Shown here piece after piece: positions 1 to 11,484 of a stretch of 64,000 bases of DNA. This stretch comes from Lepraria neglecta. Its lineage: Eukaryota > Ascomycota > Lecanoromycetes > Lecanorales > Stereocaulaceae. How positions within the stretch are numbered: the stretch's first letter is position 1; every line of letters starts with the position of its first letter. Under the pieces are notes generated by a model that made no database searches, had not been told where the DNA came from, and was given only the letters and a program-made list of their open reading frames with translations. A program made the position numbers and the translations under genes. The stretch covers positions 496,001 to 560,000 of the forward strand of contig CM065648.1 in the NCBI GenBank assembly GCA_033220425.1, given 5' to 3'.

Positions 1-536
1 CGTCGCCTGTCCACTGTGCCGCCAGTGCACAATACCAGAGTGGACAGAGCCACAGGTATGCGACCGCTTTCAGGAGGGAGCTAGGCTCGACCTCCGTCCA
101 GCTGGCCGCTCTCTGTAAGGCGACAGATGAAAGAAATTAGAAAAAGAGGGCGCCCCAATATAACCATGACATTATCCACCCATCCTGTTGCCGTGAGGCC
201 TCGATCTTGTATAAATGCCGGATTTTAAGCCTCCCAAAGCGGTGAAGTAAAAGTCGTAGGAGAGAAGCGAAGGTGTCGAATGGTCCGGCCGATTCGGGTA
301 TGCATCAAAAGCAAAAAGTACAGCAACGCTCGCTAAAACAACGCTCGACAAAGTACAAAGCAAGGAAATGGGTATCCGACTCTCGTCCGTGTCGATGATC
401 TATCGTGATGCCTGCCCTTTGAGGGTACAGAAGTCGTGGGCTCGTAAGCTCGCACCTGGTCTACTCGAAGTCGTTTCGTCGAATGCTCGCTCGAGAAAAA
501 GCCGCCAGCACTGGAAACCATGTAACGAAGGCTTGG
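1..536. other. Downstream flank, no gene seen
   Basis: No reading frame here looks protein-like on either strand. It lies immediately downstream of the minus-strand gene ending at 537 and probably holds its 3' untranslated region. Confidence 0.5.
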
Positions 537-1655
537 TTACATGGCATAAGACATCTGCGTGAAGTTGTGGTAGGTGTCCATTGGCCAACCAAAGCCACCG
601 AAGCCTGTATCTGTGCCACATTGCTGGTGCATCAGCGTGCTAGGCAGGGGAAGGTTGGATATCGACTGAGACATCGGCGCAGTTGTCGCTGGGAGGCTGT
701 AGTATTGTGGCGGACTTGGGCTTCCACTGGTGTTTGGGTCACTGTATGATGAGGACGGCGAGTTCATGCCTGGATCTTCAAGGAAGAAGCTTGCATCTAT
801 CGAAGCGTCCATACGCTCGATGCCAGTGTCGAGACCTGCATCCATGCTTGTCCACATACTGGAACCGGAGTCTGCCGACGTGTAGACCGTGTTTGATGGA
901 GCGTATCTGAAGGTTTCTGGAGCACTTGAGTAGGATGACGACGGGAGCGTTGGCTGCCACCAGTGCTCGGCACCGGTTGAGCTTGGTAGGACTGGAGTTG
1001 GGCGGACGACATCGACGGGTCGCGGTGGTGGGGGTAGGAGAGGGAGAAACAAGCCCATGATGGCGGTCTTGACTTCCTCAGCCCTTCCGCAAAGCAACTC
1101 GCCGGCACCATCCTCCTCTAGACCTTCCAGGGCCATAGCGCTTGTGCGATAGACATACTTGTTGGCGGCTTGAACAAAGTCCTCCTGCAACTTCTTGAGT
1201 TGGACCTCTTTCTCCGACCAGTGCCAAGTACCGGCGGAAGTGTCTTTCGAGTGCACTTCCTTGTGGAATTCTACCAGCGTTTCTATCGTCTCAGGTGTGA
1301 GCTTGAAGGCGACTTCGTTTTGTGAGACCATATCGACATGGACGATGTAAGCTTCTATGGCGACCATCTTGTAGTTGAAGACTGCTTCTATTAATGGGTT
1401 GTCGTTCTTGACGAGTTCCGAGTCAGGCGCCTTTGGTAGTAGCAGCGAACATAGCGTCCATATGGCTGACGGTGATGAGAGGGTCTCTGTTAAGCATCGA
1501 AAGTGTTGGGGTACACTGTTCAACGGCCTCTTTATCCGGTTTATCCTCTTCAGCGTCGCCGTCAACCATGGATCTACCTTGGTATTGAGGACGATATTAG
1601 GAGCGGAGCGGGTCGCAAAGGCAGCGGCCGAGGCAGGTAGTAGTTGAGCAGGCAT
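537..1655 (-). CDS. Unrecognised protein, about 370 residues
   Basis: I do not recognise this protein. One frame is open from an ATG at 1655 to a stop at 537 (372 residues). The middle (roughly residues 90-190) is mixed helix-like sequence with many Glu/Lys. The C-terminal half is low-complexity, rich in Ser, Pro, Tyr, Met and Asp, as in fungal regulatory proteins, and no DNA-binding domain is visible. The first 90 residues are doubtful. A different frame starting at an ATG near 1570 reads an acidic, protein-like stretch (MVDGDAEEDKPDKEAV...) and could join the main frame through a roughly 40-base intron with donor GTCAGC. The true N-terminus is therefore uncertain. Function is not inferred. 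Confidence 0.55.
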   Translation of the reverse strand: MPAQLLPASAAAFATRSAPNIVLNTKVDPWLTATLKRINRIKRPLNSVPQHFRCLTETLSSPSAIWTLCSLLLPKAPDSELVKNDNPLIEAVFNYKMVAIEAYIVHVDMVSQNEVAFKLTPETIETLVEFHKEVHSKDTSAGTWHWSEKEVQLKKLQEDFVQAANKYVYRTSAMALEGLEEDGAGELLCGRAEEVKTAIMGLFLPLLPPPPRPVDVVRPTPVLPSSTGAEHWWQPTLPSSSYSSAPETFRYAPSNTVYTSADSGSSMWTSMDAGLDTGIERMDASIDASFFLEDPGMNSPSSSYSDPNTSGSPSPPQYYSLPATTAPMSQSISNLPLPSTLMHQQCGTDTGFGGFGWPMDTYHNFTQMSYAM

Positions 1656-3961
1656 TTTGAGGACGTTGTATAGATAGATTGATACGACAGGACGTAGAAC
1701 GGGTACAGCGGGGTGGGGAGATTGTAAGGAAATGGTAAAAGAAAGAAAACAAGATTAATCCGGCGGTCCCAAGACTAGGGAAATAATGTGCACGCCTTTA
1801 AAAAGAGTAAGAAAGATTATGGGTCGTTAAAAGAGATCGGTGGTGGGAGGTAGTACCGAGTGGGGAGTGGAGAGAAAGAAGGGTATTATTTTGGCGGGGG
1901 TGTGCCATATTATATCGGGGAGACCGTTTGACTGGGCAAGCGCAGTCGAAAGGCAAGTCAAGAGACACCAAAGGAAGATTTTAGCCATCTGCAAGCTCTA
2001 GCTGGGATATATGCAGCTTATTCAAGGAGTTAACCCCAAACATGGTGCATTTGCGTTAGATGCGCGTTGATTCTGAGCGACCTGTGCCCCCTCGGCAAAA
2101 AGGCCGCGCCAGGCTGGACCTTCACAGCCCCAAGCCCGGCGACGCGGTGGATCCATCTATGCAGCTAGAAATAATGGCGTTTCCATCCTAGCTGGAAAAT
2201 TCGCCACTCACCTTGGCCTTGATCTGTACAACTGACTCTGGTTCGTGACCCTGGAGATTACAGTAGATGATCGTATCTCCCTCCCCAAATTGCACTCTGA
2301 AACTCTCAACGGTAATCTTGGATAAGATCGGTCACATGTTTACAAAGATGTTGCTACAGCGGCCCGCAACGGAAATAGAAACGTATCGCTCAACTTGGCC
2401 TTGCAGCCTGATAATACGCCTTTTGGGTCGTGCCGCAGTGCGTAGGTAGGTACACAGTTACAGCAAGCGTGGGGCGAATCCAATATCTTGAGCGTGGCGT
2501 GCCTCTCTAATGCCTTGCATGTACAATGCACAGACTTGATTATAGGTGCATCTGCGTCATTTAATGCGAAACGCTGAAGAAAGCCTCCTGATCACGATTG
2601 TGGTGATGGCGCCAGAGTAATATCATCGTGTTGGGAGGATTTTGACGGCGCGCATATCTTTCACAGCTGAAGTCTGGAAGCATGAACGGCCTTGATACTG
2701 TTTTGAGTAAAGTCAAGTAGACGTGGGCACCATGTGGAAGCAATCCGCGAGCCTCTCGGGTTGTAAATCTCCCCTGGGACGTTGAGGTGGACGCTGGTCC
2801 AGTCGATGGCGAAATGTCAGAAGCAAATCCTAGATAGCTAAAAGGTTCGTGTGATGGCGTGTGTGTGCTTGGGCCGGCTTCGTGACAAGATTCGCTGGCC
2901 GGCTTCGCGGATTTGCGGTTGAAGTTGAGTTCGAAGTTCAGACCCCTGCTTTGCTTGATGATTGGTTCCAGATTTCTGATCTACGGGAATATAATCAGCT
3001 GACGAGGCTGTCTCGTGATAATTTCTCTATCTACATATTCTCCGACATGCTCGCATTCATTGCCATCACCAACTCGTTCTTTTCGCTTCCTAGCTGTGTT
3101 GGCGGTGCATGATAGATCAAAATCGTGGCAATCCATCGTTGGTGGCTCGTGGCTGTGCGATGGGAGATCTACTGCTAGTGTTGTTCTAAATGGAGAACAC
3201 CGGCCACGCAATGCAGGGCACGCGACCGTCTTGATGCGGTCGAGACATTATCTTGGATGAAGCGCCGACTTCGGTCAAAGGATAAGATGTACAAGATTCT
3301 GCCGGCTTTGAGGATGCAAGTTGTCGCTGTGGCTACTACCTCTATGCTAAGACCCATTTCTCTCCACGTTCAACTTCCCAAGTTATTTGTAGATCATTCT
3401 TCAAGCTAAGGAAGAAATCTGGGCGCGTATCTAGGGTCACGAGTTCTGGAATATTCGCTGAGAACCAAGCTTTGATGACGACTAGGCGCCACTGTTGTCA
3501 TCTGTCCAGATTGAAGAGTCTCAAGAATACTCGTCATGCATGGTCTTGGTGCTGACTTGTCTCACCCACGGTTAGCGGCGCCTGAGCCCCAGCTTGTGAA
3601 GTTTGAAGCCTCCGAGGCCTCCAAGGTCTCTTGGAGATCATACGAATAACTCGAAGCTCTTCATGATGTTTCAATCATTTCGAAACGTAGTATGAGAATC
3701 TTGAGAGCGTTTCAAAGAGTTGAGTAGTGCAATGCACAAAGGAGTCATGCCTGCATAATGGACTATGCTCGCCGCCGCTAAAGAATGAGTCACAAGATAG
3801 CGTGTCGAACAACTTCAACGCGAACGCGTCCACGCTCACATTCACGTCCACCACGACACTGTGGATGTGGACTTCGTGAAAGACTTCAACGCGACGAAGA
3901 AGCTTTAGTTGAGACGCTGATGAAACGACGAGCTTTTGTACAAGAAAGTCTAGACGTTGGC
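1656..3961. other. Long intergenic region, nothing supported
   Basis: About 2.3 kb without a convincing gene on either strand. Only short open frames with no protein-like composition are present. The part next to 1655 is purine-rich and is the likely promoter of the 537-1655 gene; the part near 3961 is the 3' side of erg24. Confidence 0.5.
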
Positions 3962-5541
3962 CTAGTACACACCCGGCAGAATCCTCCACGGGACCTTCTT
4001 CCTGTACTCCTCCCAGTCCTTTCCGTACTTCCGCATGCACTTCTCCTCATCCCTCAGCTCTCGGTGAATGAGCAGGACAGCGAAGTAGACTAGATAGAAG
4101 TACGTAATGAGCATTCCCCACCCTCTTGCGTCACCTTGATAGACCTGAGGACCTCCTGGAGTGCCGCCAAAGATGTGTCCATCTGCTGGATACGACGAAT
4201 TTTGCTTGACCATGTATCCTGCGATACCTGTAGGTAGGCAGTATGACCAAGCCATGATCCAGTCGCCAAGGTAGTTGATATGGCGTGCAGTCCCCCACCA
4301 GCCAGATATCAGGAGCTTACTACCCGATTTCGTCTCCATGTACTTGAGATGCGCAATCTTGGGATCCTTTGGGTTTGTCCTGAATCGATTCTTCTCGTTG
4401 TTGGCGCTGCGGAAAATGTAGTAGCCAAAGCCTTGCACCGCGAAGACGCCAAATATTCCCGTAATTCCAAGATGGACGGGATGTACCGCGAGGTACCGCG
4501 CTTGGAGTGAGTAGATGAACGGGAGCCAAACCAGGTCCCCAAATGCTAGCATGAAACCGAAGCCATCTGTGGTGATGTCCAACGTAGTCAAAATAGCTGG
4601 CTCCATGTACAGTGCATCGAAGACGTATAGTGCTTGGAATATTGTGATTAGAATGATGCTGTCGCTGATGTATCCGTAGAGCTTGTACTGATGGGCAACG
4701 AAAGCTAGGTTAAGTAACATCCAGCCTAGCATACCAGGCCGAAGTTCGCAGAAAGCCTTGATGTCGATGGTACCAAAGCCGGGCAATGCGACTCGAGGAT
4801 TGAGTTCACGACCAATAAACCAATCGTAGATCACGTTACCAGAGTGCCCACCAGCCGCAAGCTCGCGTTGTTCTTTGTTCCCTCTTTTCACTGCGAAGCT
4901 TCGATAGTACACATAATTTGCCAGGGCGAGCGCAATGCCGAGGTTCACTGTGATGAGTTGGATGTAGTTGTCCCAGATGAAAGTCCATAGCGCGAAGTCT
5001 GGTCCTTGCACAAAGGTGCCAACAGCTGCTGCCAGAACGACAGCTAAGGCGGAGCTGAATGCTGCAAGCTATTAGCCAAATATATCATGATGCCTGGAAT
5101 AATGTGTGGCTACCATTGAATTTGTATTTCAGTTTTCCGCCAGACTGCAGTTCCACACCTTCGGTCTCAACGCCGGGAAGTGCAGCCTGGAGCACCAGAC
5201 TCAAAATATAGTATCCCAGAACCCATGCCGTGACCTTTGTGCTAGCAAGTCCCAAAATGCCACTTTCCGGCCAACCAGTCTCCTCCTTCAGCTTTGCTAT
5301 TGTGAGGCTCCTAGGATGTAGAGCTGAGGGAATAGGGCAGCCTGAGACGTCGTTGCACAGGAAGGCAGCTAGATAGCATACCAATGGAAGGCCAAGTGAG
5401 GTAGCGAATGCCCCAATTCTGGAATGAGATTAGCATCCAGATCTAATCTCGGAAACATTGATGGAGAGCTCACGGTCCACCAAACTCATAGCCATGGGAC
5501 GGTTCCGCCGGTAGCACTGATTTCCGCGCGCTCTTTGACAT
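3962..5541 (-). CDS. erg24: Delta(14)-sterol reductase
   Basis: Reduces the C14-C15 double bond left by lanosterol demethylation in ergosterol synthesis; an ER multipass membrane enzyme and the target class of morpholine fungicides (family knowledge). Three exons are read: 5541-5474, 5418-5114 and 5061-3962, with introns 5473-5419 (GTGAGC) and 5113-5062 (GTAGCC). The spliced frame closes at 490 residues, usual for the family. The family signatures are clear: CNDVSGCPIPSALHP near residue 40-55, YDWFIGRELNPR, and near the C-terminus HINYLGDWIMAWSYCLPTG, followed by the typical cytosolic end CMRKYGKDWEEYRKKVPWR. The CNDVSGCP segment and overall layout favour ERG24 over the related ERG4. It is divergent from the gene at 6073, separated by 531 bases. 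Confidence 0.95.
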
Positions 5542-6072
5542 AGCTGATTAGTTTAGTGAACAGGTCAGCTCGTTCCTGCGTTCAAATCCTAGGAAAATCC
5601 AAAACGAAGATGTTGTAACGACAGAAAGTCGTCCTTACTACAGGTTTAATACTTAGTTCATTATTTAGCGCGCATAAACATGTACAGGGGTGATGTAAAT
5701 CGGGCAACTCAGACGAGCATTTTCTGTCTTGCAATCTACTCTATCTTCACACTAATTGTTTTTTCAAGAAATATTTTGTGATAGGATTTAGTAATCTAGC
5801 TATGCTTTACGACTTTGTAGCCAAAAAAAGTTTTCATGAAAGCTGTCGTCGCAAAGATATTGCGGAGAAACGGCTGTTCCAATTAATCTTTAGACACGTT
5901 TTTGCTCAGCCTTACGCGGCCCTGTCACCAAGGATCCATCCGCTGCCTAGGATAAACCATTGAGGCCAACATCGAACATTTAAATCATCAATGCGCACAG
6001 AGACAGCAACGTGATAACAAAACCAGAACAACACTCTCACTGACTGGAGCTTCTACGACTCCCCTGGCTGCC
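5542..6072. promoter_or_regulatory. Shared divergent promoter region, erg24 / sorting receptor
   Basis: Gene-free 531 bases between two divergent start codons. It contains AT-rich stretches but I could not assign a specific sterol-response or other element. Confidence 0.4.
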
Positions 6073-7228
6073 ATGCGCCATTACCTCCCCGCCGCCCTCC
6101 TTCCTCTTCTCCTATCCACAGCGCTTGCAGCAGACTCGAAACTTGTGAAACCATGCCAGATATACAACCCCATCAATGGCAACTTCTACGATCTCAACTC
6201 TATAACTGTGCATCCCCTAGTTGACCACAAGAAAGTACATAAGGATGACCGAGATGAAAGCTGGCATGCTAGAGGCTACGACTATGACAAAAACTTTACA
6301 ATGAACTTCTGCGCGCCGGTGATCGAGCCTTTGGACGATGTAGTTGGCATTGAAACCGAGCTGGTGAAGAATGTCAGCGCTTTTTATACGCATGGCGGTG
6401 CAACGTATTCAATAGGGTACGTCCATGCTGAGTCTCTCAGGCATTTGTTGCACAGGTGCTGATAGAATTGGCATACAGACAAGCATCCGCAGAACCCCTA
6501 TTTAGAGGCCGGAGACTGGTCATGAACTACACCGGTGGCTCGCCCTGCGACGAACCCTCAAAGCGCCTTCGCTCTCGCAAACTCACAGACGACGATGAAG
6601 GCCACCACAGAGACGATAGCGGCAAAGATCATAAGTACTTGGGCGAGCCAAAGAGGAGGAAATCAACTCTCATATCATTCATCTGCGACCGAGATTCTCT
6701 CGCCCCGAAAGCCCATCTCTCCTTTCTAGGCGCCAGTCCAGACGAATGCACCTATTTCTTCGAAGCGCGGTCAATGGCAGCCTGTGGTGGAGTTATTGAT
6801 CCCCAGCAATCGCTGGGACCGGGCGGCGTGTTCGGTGTTATCTTTCTGATTGCGGCTGCAGTGTACCTGCTGGGTGGTGTTGCTTATCAACGGACCGTCA
6901 TGCACCAGCGTGGGTGGAGGCAGTTGCCGAATTACAATCTATGGGCTGGGATATTTGGATTCGTGCATGTAAGTACTGCCTAATACATAATGATAATTTT
7001 AGAGACTAATTACCCTTTTGACAGGATATCTTTGTCGTACTTGCTTCCTCCTGCGCGCGTTTTATCCCTCGCCATAGAGGCTACAACCAGCTTCCCACCA
7101 GTTCTCGTGGCCGTGGCTCCCGCGAGGAGGAGAATGGTAAGCAGTTTCTTTCCACAGGAGCCACGCCTCTGAAATCTACCACTAACATCAACGCAGGCCT
7201 GATAGACCAGTATGATGATGACATGTGA
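6073..7228 (+). CDS. Cation-dependent mannose-6-phosphate receptor-like sorting receptor (Mrl1-like)
   Basis: Likely a type I membrane receptor that carries soluble hydrolases from the Golgi to the vacuole. Four exons are read: 6073-6416, 6479-6968, 7025-7136 and 7197-7228. All junctions keep phase and give 325 residues. A signal peptide (residues 1-19) precedes a Cys-containing luminal domain with WHARGYDYDKNFTMNFC and GQASAEPLF, as in MRH/Man-6-P receptor domains. One membrane segment (about residues 231-251) leads to a cytosolic tail containing YQRTVMHQRGWRQLPNY, AYRG-like HRGYNQLP and an acidic end (SREEENG...DQYDDDM). This tail layout matches animal CD-MPR much better than Atg27, which was the main alternative. 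Ligand specificity cannot be judged from sequence. Confidence 0.8.
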
Positions 7229-7745
7229 TTTCCTCTCTTTGTCTCCCTAGATTTCTTTCATCCAGAGCAAGCCTTCTCATCATTTGGAAAGGCCGCAAAA
7301 ACATCACTACCACGACTGGAGAACACGTTGCTAGCATTATTCAGCGTTTGATGGGAGCCATGTGCACAGGCGTAATAATAGACTTGGCAGGGAATTAGGG
7401 ATTAGGGGATCTGCGACATCGGTCTATAGAACATTTCCTGCATTTTCAATGGAAGTCTGGGCGCTTGATACTTTCTACTGCCATCTTTTCTAGCCATAAC
7501 GTCACGTTCCATTATCCTCCGGTCACAGTGACTTCGATCGACTACTAGAATCGACAAGCAGGAATGGATAACTGGGAAACAGAGCTCCCTCACGTACTCC
7601 CAGGCGCCTTTCACGACGAGACTAGATTCTTCAAAACCAAAGTTCTAAAGTTGTCAAGGTGCTAATCCAACGCCGCCTTAAGTTTCTATCAAACCCAAGC
7701 AACCCAACGATAGCCCTTCGCTCCTCCTCAAATCGCCCCCTCAGC
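7229..7745. other. Convergent intergenic region
   Basis: About 517 bases between the 3' ends of two converging genes. No frame or repeat is supported; it should contain both 3' untranslated regions. Confidence 0.4.
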
Positions 7746-8195
7746 TCAGCTCCTCGAAGGCTTCCTAAACTTCCCCAACACCTCCTTCAGCCTGCTCTCT
7801 CCCCAATTCTCCGGCACATCCTCATACTCCCCTCTCTTCGCACTCTCCCCGTGCCCGGCCAATTTCTCAAGAAAAGCATCCCTATATGCACATTTGAAGC
7901 TTTTATTTCGTCTCCGTTAGTCGCGTAAGCGCTTCCAAAGATTAGGTATGTGGACTCTATCCCTGCCTCTTTCGTGCCGAGACGAAGCGTGGCTCTCATC
8001 ATGTCTGTTGTCTTGGTCATATTGCGCTGGATTAGTGAATGGTCAGACCCGTCTGCTGGCAATTTGAGGGCTCTGATTGCGGTATCAGCAGGTCGGGCTG
8101 CCGTTTGGGCAGTGTCTGAGGATTTGGGCACGTCCTTGCAGCACGTTAGCACCATCAAGGTTCATGTTTAATGTTGGAATAAGTCTTACTGTCAT
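7746..8195 (-). CDS. Small unrecognised protein, 112 residues, with a 6-base first coding exon
   Basis: I do not recognise this family. I read three exons: 8195-8190 (only ATG ACA), 8134-7956 and 7899-7746, with introns starting GTAAGA and GTCCAC and branch-like GCTAAC and ACTAAC just before each acceptor. The joined frame is 113 codons including the stop. The product begins MTDVPKSSDTAQTAARPADT and ends GKFRKPSRS. It is hydrophilic, with a possible helix around residues 38-85 and a single Cys, and no signal peptide or membrane segment. The second acceptor ends in AAG rather than the usual YAG, so the middle junction is the weakest point. Its start region faces the large unknown gene near 8432. 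Confidence 0.6.
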
Positions 8196-8431
8196 TGCGA
8201 CTTCCTCGAAACAACAAACTACAAGATCTCAAAGGGATCTAACGTCACCGCTGTAGTGAGCGGTATGGCAACGCGGATCTGCTCATGAGTACTTCGGGTG
8301 GATGGGAATTTGCCCTGAATATATATCCCCCGAAAAGGCGAATCTTAACCCGATTATGCAAACAACACTCATGAATCGGGACTATTCAAAGAGGGGAGGA
8401 TAACGAAGGCGTCGGAAAGGATGGGCACTAG

Positions 8432-10219
8432 ATAACAGACACAATCTTCAAGATTTGCTATTGCTTCTCTCTGGGTTGGACTTACGAATTGGTTTCGCTC
8501 GCGGAGGGACTGTCAGAAGCTCTTAGGCTGCGTACTAAAGAGACACCGGACAGCTACGCAGCGGGAATCAATCCTAATATCCTACGAGGCGTGCTTCAGG
8601 CTTGTATAGATCAAACCTCCAGCTTTCTCTGGCATCCATACCTCGAGAGCGTAAAGAATCGGCTGCAGCTGCCCGCATATTACCCAGGAGGCTTGAATGG
8701 AACTGGACGGCCTGATAATACTGCGGACTTGTATCAGTGCTTGTCGGTCCCCGTCCTCCAAGCATCTCTTGATATGTTAGCGGCTGTGCAGCAACTGTAT
8801 TGGGACAGACTAATGGTGGTGGAAGGAGACAGGAGTGCGATAACGATGGTTGTGTGGGCACATTACGCCCTAGGACTCACGGTACTTGTTCAGGGATCTC
8901 CAACTGGTGACGTAGCTTTTGGGGCCGCGCAGCCTTCGATGGTAATCCAATTCCCCAAAAGCGAGCTTTTGTGGCACAGCACGTCGGCTGCATATCTAAT
9001 GAATGCGTCCGGCGAAGAACTCCTTCGCATCAAGCAAGAAAAAGCTTCGAGCATTTCAGAGATCACCGCAGAACGAAGGATTTCCATTCAGGGATATGGT
9101 ATGCGTATGCTCGAAGAGCTCCACCTGCAACTCACAAAGGCAGCCATAATTGACACGGGCCGATATGCAGGGGGATTAGCTTTGATATGCGCTGAGCACA
9201 TGTATGATCAAACTCGAGGACCGAACACGCGGAGATCCATTGTACAAAAGCATATATACCTAGCAAGGTCCCTCAAGCTTATACTAGGACGGGAGATATA
9301 TGACAAAGGCCAGATTTCCACTTTCCAATCCGCACTGAGGGGAACACCTTCAAAGGAAATGAGGCCTCCGGATAGCGTTACCGACGCGGGAAAACCGATT
9401 GCAGCTCATGAGTGGAAGCGTCTCTTCAGCATCGCCAGCCACTTGGCCTTAGTCATGCTCGCTTTCTCGGCAGTCGGAAATTTAGAAGTCTGCGAGGACC
9501 TCGTACTCACTGAGCTTTCTAAAGCTCCCAAAACATCTTCTTTGGGTGTTCACATCTTGCAATGGGACGGCCATTCGCCGTTGCTAGTAAACTCTACGCA
9601 GTGGTACGAAATAGTTGCTGTTATGATCTCTGATCGAAGGTCAAGTACGCAGACACATGAAGCCTTTCTGTTTAGTAACTGGAGTTGGAGTGTATTCATA
9701 GACTGCTTGGGAATCAGTGGCGAATGCGAGCCATTCAGCGTCGAGCCTGGTAGGATATGGGTCCAACGAGGAGTCCCGGGTGAACTGGGAGTTGAGTTCG
9801 CGCATTTTATGATTGCCCATCGCAACGACGCGTTTGTGATCAGCCGCAGATATCGCATCGAGCACAGTGAGAACTTCCCTGACAGCGTAGGATTTGGCTT
9901 GATGTCCAAGGCACGATGGGAAGCTTACACTGTCGACGATTGCGATCACACTGGACTCTCTGAACAGTTGATACCCATGGGTGTAGGGACTGCGACTTTC
10001 AAGGGACTCCAGTGGAAGAATAATAGTAATATAGCACCTCCTGAGCGAGTCAGCATCGCCTTGGCATATCGGAACGACCATGCAAGATGGCTAGCGATCA
10101 TCGGCGGGTTCAAAAGCGAACCTTACAGGCAGACAGTTATTAGGGGGCCTGGGACCTGTATCTCGTGCTTCGTCAAGCAAGCATGTCAAATTGAGGGGAC
10201 TTTAATTTTAGTCATTTGA
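8432..10219 (+). CDS. Large unknown protein, N-terminus unresolved
   Basis: A single open frame runs from an in-frame stop at 8429 to a stop at 10219, about 595 codons, with protein-like sequence throughout (GWTYELVSLAEGLSEALRL, VVWAHYALGLTVLVQG). There is no ATG in frame before about residue 110. The N-terminus must therefore come from an unseen upstream exon, or the gene has lost its start. The style (VVWAH...LGLTVLV followed by long alpha/beta stretches) resembles lineage-expanded hypothetical proteins of filamentous ascomycetes (impression only), but I cannot name a domain. A TATA-like run lies near 8318. The truncated LINE lies downstream. Confidence 0.55.
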   Translation: MTDTIFKICYCFSLGWTYELVSLAEGLSEALRLRTKETPDSYAAGINPNILRGVLQACIDQTSSFLWHPYLESVKNRLQLPAYYPGGLNGTGRPDNTADLYQCLSVPVLQASLDMLAAVQQLYWDRLMVVEGDRSAITMVVWAHYALGLTVLVQGSPTGDVAFGAAQPSMVIQFPKSELLWHSTSAAYLMNASGEELLRIKQEKASSISEITAERRISIQGYGMRMLEELHLQLTKAAIIDTGRYAGGLALICAEHMYDQTRGPNTRRSIVQKHIYLARSLKLILGREIYDKGQISTFQSALRGTPSKEMRPPDSVTDAGKPIAAHEWKRLFSIASHLALVMLAFSAVGNLEVCEDLVLTELSKAPKTSSLGVHILQWDGHSPLLVNSTQWYEIVAVMISDRRSSTQTHEAFLFSNWSWSVFIDCLGISGECEPFSVEPGRIWVQRGVPGELGVEFAHFMIAHRNDAFVISRRYRIEHSENFPDSVGFGLMSKARWEAYTVDDCDHTGLSEQLIPMGVGTATFKGLQWKNNSNIAPPERVSIALAYRNDHARWLAIIGGFKSEPYRQTVIRGPGTCISCFVKQACQIEGTLILVI

Positions 10220-10623
10220 TTCACAATGGCCGACGCTGGGGGTCGATAAAAAAAATTATAGCTAGTAGTCTAAGGCAGGGGTTTTTGGGCAGTCAGACTA
10301 CTCTACTAGGATCTTGAGGAGCCTTCTCGTGGCTTCACTTCTCGAGGAAGAAAGATCAACCCGTGCAAGAACGCTTGAATAACTCTGTGTGCATGGAAAG
10401 GGGGCCCCAACTTCCAAGCTTGCAAGTAAGAAAGGACGAGAGATTACGGAGTGCACATAAACCAACAGAAAACATCCTAGTTTTGTGAATGACTTTGAAT
10501 CGAATGAACCAGGGCCGATCAATAAAGCAGCTCGTGTCATGCCTCACCTGGTTGCATTTAATAATCACCGACCAAGCATCTAGTAGGGTACACATTTACC
10601 TTGGGATTTAATTCTTTCAACAC
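10220..10623. other. Spacer between unknown gene and LINE tail
   Basis: About 400 bases with no supported gene or repeat. It holds the 3' flank of the 8432-10219 frame. Confidence 0.35.
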
Positions 10624-11398
10624 TTTGTATTTGTATTTGTATTTCATACTCCACTATCTAGCTACTCACAGCTAATAAGGGCGTTCTATGTTTAACTTGG
10701 GAGGAAACCGGATATACCGGGCAAAAACCTCTCCTTCTTTTGTCCTTTTTGTCCCTTCCCGTTCTCTTATAATTACACCACGCGTTATACCTTTCTCCTA
10801 AGGATTCTATAGCTCTAAAACCTCCAAACTCCTTATCCTATCTCTCAATCAGGGCCGAAGAGTTGCTCCTTTGCCAGCGAGTACTGGCCAAGCATTCCTC
10901 TTTGGATAATCCACTCAGTTGCCGCCCCCAACCCTTTGGAGGTAGCTACTATACGGCGGAAGTCTTTTGTCCCTGCTTTCTTCGTCATCTCGTCTCTTCC
11001 CACTTGGTGGTTCGGGCAGAATATTAGCATGTGGTGAGCATCCTGATACCTCCACCCACACTCGCAACCAGTGCTTTCAATCCCTGGCACCCTTCTCTTA
11101 TATAAAAAGGCCCTTAGGCCGATCTTTCCCGTCCGCAGTTGCACTGCAACTGAGCTTTGAGCCTTATGCATATTCGCGTATAGGCCGAGTCTCTCATCAT
11201 ACAGCGCTCCGGTTTGTGCAGGGGAACGGGTATAACTGGGTAATCCATCTTGGTACCCTTTCCACCTTTCCGTTCCCCATCTTTCAACACTTAGAGGCGT
11301 TGAAACATGAGTCAAGCTGACCTCGGGAACCTTACAAGATTGGAAGTGACGGTTGAGCCGAGTGTGGTTGCAGCTGCCTACGTTATTTTAGTCATGTG
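10624..11398 (-). mobile_element. 5'-truncated non-LTR retrotransposon (LINE, Tad clade), 3' end only
   Basis: The minus strand encodes the C-terminal end of a Tad1-type LINE ORF2. It reads HTRLNRHFQSCKVPEVSLTH, then VQLRTGKIGLRAFLYKRRVP, then the CCHC-type zinc knuckle CECGWRYQDAHHMLIFC, with a stop at 10845. This order is diagnostic of the region after the RNase H domain. The element's 3' end is marked by a short tandem tail at 10625-10644, which on the minus strand reads (ATACAA)n, as many fungal LINEs have. Protein similarity fades at about 11395 after a stop, consistent with 5' truncation on insertion. Roughly 775 bases remain, so it cannot be active. Confidence 0.8.
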
Positions 11399-11484
11399 CA
11401 GCCCTTAATAAGCTAGATAGATTTTAATCCTCACGTGAATACGCCATATCCTATCGGCCCTGCACTGCCCCTAGTGCACCCTCG

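Noticed and set aside
6073-7228. Atg27 autophagy protein as identity of the type I membrane receptor
   Set aside because: The cytosolic tail (YQR...RGWRQLPNY...HRGYNQLP, acidic end) matches cation-dependent mannose-6-phosphate receptors, and the luminal HARGYDYDKNFTMNFC pattern also fits that family better.
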